Shown: in pieces, positions 57,946 to 64,000 of the stretch
Layout: each line of letters starts with the position of its first letter
Position numbering within the stretch: position 1 is the first letter of the stretch
DNA from: Actinoplanes sp. NBC_00393
GTDB lineage: Bacteria > Actinomycetota > Actinomycetes > Mycobacteriales > Micromonosporaceae
DNA: 64,000 nucleotides
Direction of reading: 5' to 3'
Assembly: GCF_036053395.1 (NCBI RefSeq)
Contig: NZ_CP107942.1
Location: forward strand, 1,640,501-1,704,500
Notes under the pieces: model-generated
What the model saw: the letters and a program-made list of their open reading frames with translations, nothing else
What the model was told of the DNA's origin: nothing
Databases searched by the model: none
Program-made: the position numbers and the translations under genes

Positions 57946-59336
57946 AGAAGATCTTCGCGGCAGTAATGGTCCTTCTCCTCCTGACCCCGGGCGTCGCTCA
58001 CGCCGCGCCGGTGACCGTCACCAATGGCGTGCAGTTCACCGACACCAGCGGCAACGTCGTGCACGCCCACGGCGGCGGCATCCTCAAGGAAGGCAGCTAC
58101 TACTACTGGTTCGGCGAGAACCGCAACGCCGACAACACCTTCCGGGCCGTCTCCGTCTACCGCTCCACCGACCTGCGCACCTGGGAGTTCCGCAACAACG
58201 TGCTCACCCCGTCGGCCGGCGCCGAGTTGCAGGGCGCCAACATCGAGCGGCCGAAGGTCATCTACAACGCGTCGACCGGCCGGTACGTGATGTGGATGCA
58301 CAAGGAGAACGGGCAGAACTACAGCGAGGCCCGGGCCGCGGTGGCGTCGTCGGCGACGATCGACGGGACGTACACGTACCACGGCAGTTTCCGCCCCCTC
58401 GGCCACATGTCGCGGGACATCACGCTGTACAACGACGGCGGCACCGCGTACATGATCTCCGCCGCCGACGAGAACTACGACCTGCACATCTACCGGCTCA
58501 CCGCCGACTATCTGAACGTGGCGACGCTGGTCGGCAACTTCTGGAACGACGCGCACCGCGAGGCGCCGGCCATGTTCAAGCGGGGCAGCACGTACTTCCT
58601 GCTCACCTCGGGCGCCACCGGCTGGAATCCGAACCAGGCCAAGTACGCCACCGCGTCGTCGATCAGCGGCCCGTGGACCGGCTGGACCAACACCGGTGAC
58701 AGCACCACGTTCCGCTCGCAGCCGACCTACGTGCTGCCGGTCGGCAACAGCTTCCTCTACATGGGCGATCGCTGGGCGGGCGCGTGGAGCGGCCCGGTCA
58801 ACGACTCCCAGTACGTCTGGCTGCCGATCACCTTCCCGTCGGCGACCAGCATGAGCCTGAACTGGTACCCGACCGTCACGATCGACACGGCGGCCGGGAC
58901 GGTGGCCGGCAACCCGGTCACCTACTACCGGGTGACCAACCGCAACAGCGGCAAGGTGATGGACGTGATCAGCTCGTCGGTCGCGAACAACGCCGAGATC
59001 AAGCAGTGGGGCTGGAACAGCGGCGCGAACCAGCGCTGGGAGTTCCGCGACGCGGGTGGTGGCTACGTCAACGTGGTCAACCAGAACAGCGGCAAGTGCC
59101 TCGACGTGGCGTCCTCGTCCACCGCCGACGGCGCCAACGTCATCCAGTACACGTGTGGCGGTGGCACCAATCAGCAGTGGCAGTGGCAGTCGTACAGCGG
59201 CTACTTCCGCCTGGTCGCGCGGCACAGCGGCAAGTGCCTCGACGTGGTCAGTGCCAACACCGCCGACGGCGCCGACATCCAGCAGTACACCTGCGGATCC
59301 GGCACCAACCAGCAGTGGTCGCGTACCGCTTCCTGA
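57942..59336 (+). CDS. Secreted GH43 (subfamily 24-like) glycosidase with RICIN domain
   Basis: 464 residues from ATG 57942, coupled to the GH5 gene by ATGA. Signal MKKIFAAVMVLLLLTPGVAH. The five-bladed domain begins HAHGGGILKEGSYYYWFGENR and includes IERPKVIYNASTGRYVMWMH, MSRDITLYNDGGTAYMISAADEN and AHREAPAMFKRGSTYFLLTSG, resembling exo-beta-1,3-galactanases of GH43_24. A RICIN trefoil (about 325-464) closely resembles that of the GH5 protein. Probably attacks galactan side chains of arabinogalactan. Confidence 0.9.
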   Translation: MKKIFAAVMVLLLLTPGVAHAAPVTVTNGVQFTDTSGNVVHAHGGGILKEGSYYYWFGENRNADNTFRAVSVYRSTDLRTWEFRNNVLTPSAGAELQGANIERPKVIYNASTGRYVMWMHKENGQNYSEARAAVASSATIDGTYTYHGSFRPLGHMSRDITLYNDGGTAYMISAADENYDLHIYRLTADYLNVATLVGNFWNDAHREAPAMFKRGSTYFLLTSGATGWNPNQAKYATASSISGPWTGWTNTGDSTTFRSQPTYVLPVGNSFLYMGDRWAGAWSGPVNDSQYVWLPITFPSATSMSLNWYPTVTIDTAAGTVAGNPVTYYRVTNRNSGKVMDVISSSVANNAEIKQWGWNSGANQRWEFRDAGGGYVNVVNQNSGKCLDVASSSTADGANVIQYTCGGGTNQQWQWQSYSGYFRLVARHSGKCLDVVSANTADGADIQQYTCGSGTNQQWSRTAS

Positions 59337-59343
59337 TTCCACG

Positions 59344-59387
59344 CCGGTCCTCAGCGCTGCCGCACGACGGGCCGCGCTGAGGACCGG
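59344..59387. terminator. Bidirectional terminator overlapping the MFS stop
   Basis: CCGGTCCTCAGCGC (59344-59357) and GCGCTGAGGACCGG (59374-59387) form a perfect 14-bp stem with a 16-base loop. It lies 7 bp after the GH43 stop and covers the last codons of the convergent MFS gene. Confidence 0.8.
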
Positions 59388-60562
59388 GCCGTGACCACGT
59401 GCGTGCCGGTGCCGGCGGCCAGGAAGATCCCGCCGAGCAGCAGCCAGCCGGCGGTGCCGTGACCGATCGCGGTGGCCGTCACCACCGCCGGGGCCAGCGC
59501 GGCGCCGATCGCGAAACCGGTCTGGCTCACCCCCTGATAGGCGCCGGCGTTGCGGGGATCCGCCAGTTCGAAGGCCAGTTCCCAGCCGCCGGCCTCGGAG
59601 AGGACCTCGGCGGCACTGTGCGCGAGCACGGCGAGGATCAGCACGGCGACCGCGATCACGACACTGCCCAGTGCCGCGGCCGCGTACAGCAGGCAGGCCA
59701 GGGCGAGCAGCAGGGTGGCCTGGAAGACCACCTTGCCGGCGGTGGGCACGTCCGGGACGAGGCGGGCGGCGCGCACCTGGAAGAGCACCACGACGATCGT
59801 GTTGAGGACCAGCAGCAGAGCCACGGTCGCCGCGGGCGCGTCCGTGTGCCCGGCGATCCACAGCGGCACCCCGACCGTCAGCAGCCCGAAGTGCAGGGTG
59901 ACCACCGCGTTGAGCCCGGCCACCGCCAGATAGCGCCGGTCACGCAGCGGGGAGCGGCCGGCGGCCGGTGTGGTCCCGGGCGCGGCGGCGCTCTCGTGCG
60001 GCAGTCCGCGCAGCACGCGCAGCGGGACCGTGGAGTAGAGGACCAGCAGCGCCGCGACCAGCATCGCTGTCGTGTAGGCGGCGGCCGTTCCGACCGCGAG
60101 CGCTGCGGCGGCGAGCGCCGAGCCGACACCGACGAAGACGTTGGTGGCGACTCGCAACCGGGCCCGGGTTTCGATCCGGCCCGGTCCGGTGAAGTGCCGG
60201 GCCAGCAGAGTCGCCTGGGCGGTGCGCTGCGCGGCCTGGGTGCCGGCCGCCAGGCATGCCACGATCAAGAACGCGATGAGCGTACGCGCGAAGCAGTAGA
60301 CCGCGAGTGCGGCGCCCTGGCCGACCGTTGCCGTGATCAACACGCGGTGAGCGCCGAAGCGATCGCTGAGGCGCCCCGCGCCGAAGGCGGCGATGATCCC
60401 GGCGCCGCCCGCCACGGTCAGGCCCGCGCCGACCACGCCAGGGCTGAGCCCGACGACGGTCGTGAAGTACAGGGCGCTGACTCCGAAGAGGACGCCCTTG
60501 GCGGTGGCGCCGGTCACCGTCGCCCAGGTGAGGGCCCGTTCGATCGGGCTGCGAATGGTCAC
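59351..60562 (-). CDS. MFS transporter
   Basis: 403 residues from GTG 60562; an ATG at 60619 would extend the protein into the divergent regulator's promoter and overlap its start, so it is less likely. Twelve membrane segments; the loop after segment 2 has GRLSDRFGAHRVL. Type resembles drug-efflux MFS. Its divergent neighbour is an ArsR-type regulator, a common arrangement for efflux genes. The last codons form part of the terminator hairpin. Substrate unknown. Confidence 0.85.
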   Translation of the reverse strand: MTIRSPIERALTWATVTGATAKGVLFGVSALYFTTVVGLSPGVVGAGLTVAGGAGIIAAFGAGRLSDRFGAHRVLITATVGQGAALAVYCFARTLIAFLIVACLAAGTQAAQRTAQATLLARHFTGPGRIETRARLRVATNVFVGVGSALAAAALAVGTAAAYTTAMLVAALLVLYSTVPLRVLRGLPHESAAAPGTTPAAGRSPLRDRRYLAVAGLNAVVTLHFGLLTVGVPLWIAGHTDAPAATVALLLVLNTIVVVLFQVRAARLVPDVPTAGKVVFQATLLLALACLLYAAAALGSVVIAVAVLILAVLAHSAAEVLSEAGGWELAFELADPRNAGAYQGVSQTGFAIGAALAPAVVTATAIGHGTAGWLLLGGIFLAAGTGTHVVTARSSARPVVRQR

Positions 60563-60617
60563 CCACCAGTTCTCGCAGCCCGAGCCGATCGACACGATTG
60601 ATGTAGCGTATGGCTTC

Positions 60618-61577
60618 ATGGTCGTTCGCTACGAGCTGGCCGGCCCGGACCTGGCCGGGGTGCGGTTCGCCATCTCCCCGCTCAACGAGCTGGTCCTGTC
60701 GCTGCGGGCCTGGCGCGACCCCGGCCGTTATCCGATGCACCTGCCGTGGCTGCGCGAGCTGCACCACCTCCGCGACCAGCTCGACGTCCCGATGCTGAAC
60801 GCACTGGTCAGCGACCGGTTGTGGACCCCGGACTTCCTGACCCCGCGGCCGCGGTCCCCGCTGACCCGCCTCGACGACGAACTCGCCGTGGTGGCTGTCA
60901 CCCGGCCGGCCGTGGTCGACCGCGATCTGCGCCTGCTGTACACGACGCTTCCCGAGCCGCTGCGCGGAAAACGGCCACTCGGTCGGATCATGGACGCGCT
61001 GACCGGATATTGGGACGTCTGCTTCGCCCCGCACTGGCCCCGGATGCGGGCGCTGCTCGACGCGGACGTCACGTACCGCGGTCGCGAGTCCGCCCAGCAC
61101 GGGCTGGCCGCGATGTTCGCCGGCCTCTCCGAGCGGGTCACCCTGACCGGCGGCGTCGTCGAGGTGAACCTGCGGGCCCGCACGCACAACTACACCCGCC
61201 CGGCCACCGGCGGCCTCACGCTGGTGCCGAGCACGTGGACCACGGGCGCCTCCACGCCGATCGCCCCGGACGAGCCGCCGATGATCATGTATCCGGCGAG
61301 GGGCATCGGGACGCTCTGGGAACCCGAACCGCTGCCGGCGCCGGGCGCCCTCGCCGAACTGCTCGGCGCGCCGCGGGCCGGCCTGCTCAGCCGGCTCGGC
61401 GTGCCGGCCTCGTCGACCGAGCTCGCCGTCGGCCTCGGTGTCACCTCGGCCGCGGTCAACCAGCATCTGCGTGCGCTGCGCGCCGCCGGCCTGCTGACCA
61501 GCGCCCGGCACGGGCGATCGGTGCTCTACCGGCGGACCGAGCTGGCCGACCGGCTGCTCGCGGTCAGCGGCGCATGA
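60618..61577 (+). CDS. ArsR family regulator, DUF5937-like
   Basis: 319 residues from ATG 60618. An N-terminal region of about 230 residues (VRFAISPLNELVLSLRAWRDPGRYP, LTGYWDVCFAPHWPRMRALLDADV) precedes a C-terminal ArsR winged helix (LGAPRAGLLSRLGVPASSTELAVGLGVTSAAVNQHLRALRAAGLLTSARHGRSVLYRRTE, about 245-305). Such proteins often repress adjacent MFS genes. It is divergent from one MFS gene and its 3' end overlaps the second by 14 bp. Confidence 0.9.
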   Translation: MVVRYELAGPDLAGVRFAISPLNELVLSLRAWRDPGRYPMHLPWLRELHHLRDQLDVPMLNALVSDRLWTPDFLTPRPRSPLTRLDDELAVVAVTRPAVVDRDLRLLYTTLPEPLRGKRPLGRIMDALTGYWDVCFAPHWPRMRALLDADVTYRGRESAQHGLAAMFAGLSERVTLTGGVVEVNLRARTHNYTRPATGGLTLVPSTWTTGASTPIAPDEPPMIMYPARGIGTLWEPEPLPAPGALAELLGAPRAGLLSRLGVPASSTELAVGLGVTSAAVNQHLRALRAAGLLTSARHGRSVLYRRTELADRLLAVSGA

Positions 61578-62745
61578 GCGGGCGGGCCATCCAGGTGGCG
61601 GCCAGGGCCACCAGGCACAAGGCGGCCAGGCTGAGGAAGCCGACCCGGAAGGAGCCGGTGGCGTCCTTCACCGCGCCCAGCGCATAGACGAAGGCGAAGC
61701 TGCCCAGGTTGGCGCAGAAGTTGCCGAAGCCGCTGATCAGGCCGGCGCGCTCCGCGCCGAGAACCTCCAGCGGTACGGCGAACAGCGGCCCGAAGTAGAC
61801 CTGGACGAACACCGAGACGAGCGCGACGACGGCCAGCACCCCGACCATGCCGGACACATAGGTGAGCAGCGCCAGACCGGCGGTCAGCCCGGCCAGGGAA
61901 CCGCCGATGATCAGCAGGGGACGGCCGATGCGGTCGGAGACGTACCCGCCCAGGAAGTTGGCCGGAGCGGTCACCGCGGAACCCAGCGCAGCCACCAGCC
62001 CGGCCGTGGCCAGTGACTGCCCGCGGTCGACGACCAGATAGGTCGGCAGCCAGAACGTGAAGCCCTGCGCGACGGCGAGCCGGGCGAACTGGATGACGCC
62101 GGTCAGCCACATGATCGGATGCCGGAGCAGGGCGGGCAGGTCCCGGATCCGCACGCTGCCGTTGGCGGGCGGGCTGTCGCCGGCACCCACCCACGAGTAC
62201 AGCGCGCACGCCAGCAGGCCACCGGCGGCGAAGAGCACGAAGAGCAACTGCCAGCCGAGCGGGCGGACCAGCAGCGGGCCCAGCGAGCTGAGCAGGATGT
62301 TCGAGGAGAAGCCGCCGGCCACGTACAGGCCCATGGCGGTGGCCCGGCGCCCGGACGGGAACTGCTGGGTCATCAGCAGCAGGCCGGGCGCGAACACCAG
62401 AGCCCGGAAGAATCCGGACAGAGCCTGGTTCAAGAGCAGCATTTCGTACGAGGTGAGCACGGTGAACATGGCTGCCAGCAGGTTCGTCCCGAGCAGACCG
62501 ACCAGGAACAGGCGGCGCGGCGTGAACCGGTCGGCCAGGTAGCCGGACGGGACCTGCATCAGCGCGTACACCAGATTGGTGACCGCGGCCAGCGTGCCGG
62601 CCTGGGTGAAGCTGAGCCCCAGATCGCTGCGGATCAGCGGCAGGAACAGCGCCAGCCCGCCGAAGATCAGCCCCTGGGTGCTCTGGCAGACCACCACCAG
62701 CGTGATGATCGATCGCCGACGCCCGGCGCTGGTCAGGGTCGGCAT
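61564..62745 (-). CDS. MFS transporter
   Basis: 393 residues from ATG 62745 (an ATG at 62763 is possible but lies inside the upstream palindrome). Twelve segments; motif GYLADRFTPRRLFLVG after segment 2 and GYVSDRIGRPLLIIGG in the second half. It resembles ACS/NarK-like or nitrate-sulfonate type exporters only loosely; substrate unknown. The 3' end overlaps the ArsR-type regulator gene, so antisense effects are possible. Confidence 0.87.
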   Translation of the reverse strand: MPTLTSAGRRRSIITLVVVCQSTQGLIFGGLALFLPLIRSDLGLSFTQAGTLAAVTNLVYALMQVPSGYLADRFTPRRLFLVGLLGTNLLAAMFTVLTSYEMLLLNQALSGFFRALVFAPGLLLMTQQFPSGRRATAMGLYVAGGFSSNILLSSLGPLLVRPLGWQLLFVLFAAGGLLACALYSWVGAGDSPPANGSVRIRDLPALLRHPIMWLTGVIQFARLAVAQGFTFWLPTYLVVDRGQSLATAGLVAALGSAVTAPANFLGGYVSDRIGRPLLIIGGSLAGLTAGLALLTYVSGMVGVLAVVALVSVFVQVYFGPLFAVPLEVLGAERAGLISGFGNFCANLGSFAFVYALGAVKDATGSFRVGFLSLAALCLVALAATWMARPLMRR

Positions 62746-62753
62746 GCCACCGA

Positions 62754-62777
62754 CCGTACCCATCGATACGGGTACGG
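62754..62777. promoter_or_regulatory. Palindrome upstream of MFS gene
   Basis: CCGTACCC (62754-62761) and GGGTACGG (62770-62777) are perfect 8-bp inverted arms around ATCGATAC. It lies 9 bp before ATG 62745, consistent with an operator, and argues against the upstream start. Confidence 0.6.
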
Positions 62778-62793
62778 CCGGTGGCGGGTGGGG

Positions 62794-63630
62794 TCAGGGC
62801 TGAACGACCGGGGTGGCGAGCACCTGGCCTGCCGGGCGGCGGCTCGGCGGGTCGACGGCGTCGTGGGGTGCGGTCCGCCAGGCGTCCCGGTCGAGCAGGA
62901 CGACGGCGGCGGCGATCACGGTCCAGGCGGCCAGGCCGAGCCACATCATCCGGTCCAGGTCGGCGCCGCCCTCGTAGCCGAAGGTGGCCGGGACGAACGT
63001 GCCCTGGACGATGTGGAACAGCATCACGATCAGCACGCTGCCGCGGGCGCGGTTGAACAGCCAGCTGTAGACGATGGTGATCACGAAGGTGGTCGGCACG
63101 CCGAGCCAGCCGATCGGGTTGCCCTCGGTGAAGAAGACCAGCGGAAGGTGCCAGACGGCGACGATCGCGCCGAGGATTCCGGCGGTGGCCAGCGGGGACC
63201 GCAGTGCCTGCAGGTGCGGCTGGGCGTAGCCGCGCCAGGCCGGTTCCTCGGCCAGCGGGCCGTCGAGCGGGTTGACCCAGCGCAGCGCGAACATCATGGC
63301 CAGGTTGCCCCAGGCGAAGGCGGCCAGCGACCACGGCGTACCGCCCAGCTGGACGTTCGCCCAGGCGGTTCCGAAGATCACGGTGAGCGGCAGGCCGACT
63401 GCCACGGCGTACCAGTACCAGGGGACCCGCCAGCGGATCATGCGGACGCCGATGTCGCGCAGCCCCGCCAGACCCTGGGTGACAGCGGCGACGATCAGGG
63501 CCGAGATGAGCGGGGCGATCGGCAGGAAGTTGGTGTCCGGCAGGACTCCGGCGGCGTACAACGGCCACGGCGACCAGCCGATGGCGAAGGTGAGAACGAA
63601 GAACGCGACGAGCGGATGACGGCGGATCAT
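62794..63630 (-). CDS. CPBP family intramembrane glutamic endopeptidase
   Basis: 278-residue membrane protein with seven or eight segments. ABI/CPBP motifs: EEPAWRGYAQPHLQAL (EExxxR, about residue 128), WHLPLVFF, and FHIVQGTF (about 205). These residues form the active site of Rce1-like proteases. ATG 63630 gives MIRRHPLVAFFVLTFAIGW. No bacteriocin or substrate peptide gene is seen beside it. Target unknown. Confidence 0.92.
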   Translation of the reverse strand: MIRRHPLVAFFVLTFAIGWSPWPLYAAGVLPDTNFLPIAPLISALIVAAVTQGLAGLRDIGVRMIRWRVPWYWYAVAVGLPLTVIFGTAWANVQLGGTPWSLAAFAWGNLAMMFALRWVNPLDGPLAEEPAWRGYAQPHLQALRSPLATAGILGAIVAVWHLPLVFFTEGNPIGWLGVPTTFVITIVYSWLFNRARGSVLIVMLFHIVQGTFVPATFGYEGGADLDRMMWLGLAAWTVIAAAVVLLDRDAWRTAPHDAVDPPSRRPAGQVLATPVVQP

Positions 63631-63800
63631 GGTGGGCTCCTCATCAATGGGTATGCCTCCACGCTCGCTGTTCCGGCGGGCGCCGGGTACCCGGCAGCCC
63701 GGCCACCCGGGGTTCGGTTTTCTGGTAGGTGAACGCGGTCTGTCCGGGCAGATCGGGGCTCGCCTAGCCTGCTGGCATCAGGGACAGCGCGCCGAGTCGT

Positions 63801-64000
63801 GTGCTGGTGACGGCGCTGGCAGTGGCCGGACTCGCCGCCGCCGCGATGTCGATCGCCCTGGCCCGGTCCAGCGACGACCAGCCCGGTGTCCAGGCCGGGC
63901 TGTTCGTGTGGATCATGCTGCTCTACGTCTTCAGCGGTCTGGTCGCCTGGCGCCGCCGTCCGGACAGCGCTTTCGGGCGCCTGCTCGTCCTGGCCGGCTT
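63801..64000 (+). CDS. N-terminus of a membrane protein, cut by window edge
   Basis: From GTG 63801 the frame reads VLVTALAVAGLAAAAMSIAL and then a second hydrophobic segment VQAGLFVWIMLLYVFSGLVA followed by WRRRPDSAFGRLLVLAG. The WRRRPDxxxG pattern after a membrane segment is typical of N-terminal sensor regions of actinobacterial histidine kinases, but no catalytic domain is visible. 66 codons seen, open at the right edge. Confidence 0.55.
   Translation, partial: MLVTALAVAGLAAAAMSIALARSSDDQPGVQAGLFVWIMLLYVFSGLVAWRRRPDSAFGRLLVLAG

Noticed and set aside
62119..63732. Plus-strand frame of over 500 codons across the MFS and CPBP genes
   Set aside because: Opposite to two proteins with clear membrane segments and catalytic motifs.
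1..64000. Prophage, integrative element or biosynthetic megacluster
   Set aside because: No integrase, transposase, terminase, PKS or NRPS genes and no tRNA-flanked repeats; the P450 and methyltransferase are isolated.

Overview
The window is very GC-rich, with codon third positions dominated by G/C, many GTG starts and many ATGA/GTGA/TGATG gene overlaps. Its families (NarGHJI, PucR, YtrA-type GntR, LLM/F420-type flavoenzymes, RICIN-tailed secreted glycosidases, a BTAD regulator, a NgcEFG-like importer without its own ATPase) point to a soil actinobacterium, most likely of the Actinoplanes/Micromonosporaceae type. That placement is inferred from gene content only. I saw no rRNA, tRNA, CRISPR, integrase, transposase or phage genes, so this looks like chromosomal accessory and metabolic territory.

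Layout. 1-5.8 kb: a cut-off vanadium haloperoxidase, a small membrane-anchored protein, an ornithine cyclodeaminase-like gene, a 62-bp hairpin-repeat array, a TetR gene and a translationally coupled pair of membrane proteins. 5.9-14.7 kb: a respiratory nitrate reductase operon narGHJI ending in a small cupin, divergent from narK plus a hemerythrin-like gene. 14.7-21.2 kb: two MarR/azoreductase modules with duplicated palindromic operators, a chemoreceptor, a DUF3307-like membrane protein and a 1-kb repeat island. 21.3-28.7 kb: PucR regulator, MHS-type transporter, L,D-transpeptidase, methyltransferase, cytochrome P450, HD-domain hydrolase and SemiSWEET. 28.9-36.1 kb: an amino-sugar module (RpiR regulator, SIS protein, binding protein and two permeases, GH16-CBM5 enzyme, divergent BadF-type kinase). 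36-45.3 kb: GGDEF protein, an unrecognised 230-aa protein, a STAND ATPase with C-terminal BTAD domain, a secreted tandem Cys-domain protein and a MalT/LuxR-type regulator. 45.3-55.3 kb: a third hairpin array, then small regulator/enzyme pairs (YtrA-GntR/DUF1648, MarR/SRPBCC, LLM/F420-reductase-like, TetR/Rid, TetR/RibD-type reductase), a MetE-like protein and a lipoprotein. 55.5-59.4 kb: a decayed GH30 gene and a coupled GH5-RICIN/GH43-RICIN pair. 59.4-64 kb: two MFS transporters, an ArsR-type regulator, a CPBP protease and the start of a membrane protein cut by the window edge.

How they work together. nar genes supply nitrate import and respiration. The amino-sugar module imports, phosphorylates and senses GlcNAc-type sugars released outside the cell, and the GH5/GH43 pair attacks plant or fungal polysaccharides. 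Most remaining loci are regulator plus detoxifying enzyme pairs whose operators can be read directly as inverted repeats in the divergent promoters.

The least explained signal is a family of about 62-63-bp imperfect palindromes, tandemly arrayed at 2993-3360, 18662-19273 and 45314-45743 with a solitary copy at 55526-55590. In two arrays the stem mismatches are mostly G-U wobbles only if the + strand is transcribed, suggesting RNA hairpins. A second unusual theme is in-frame minisatellites (18, 21, 27 and 36 bp units) inside four otherwise ordinary genes.
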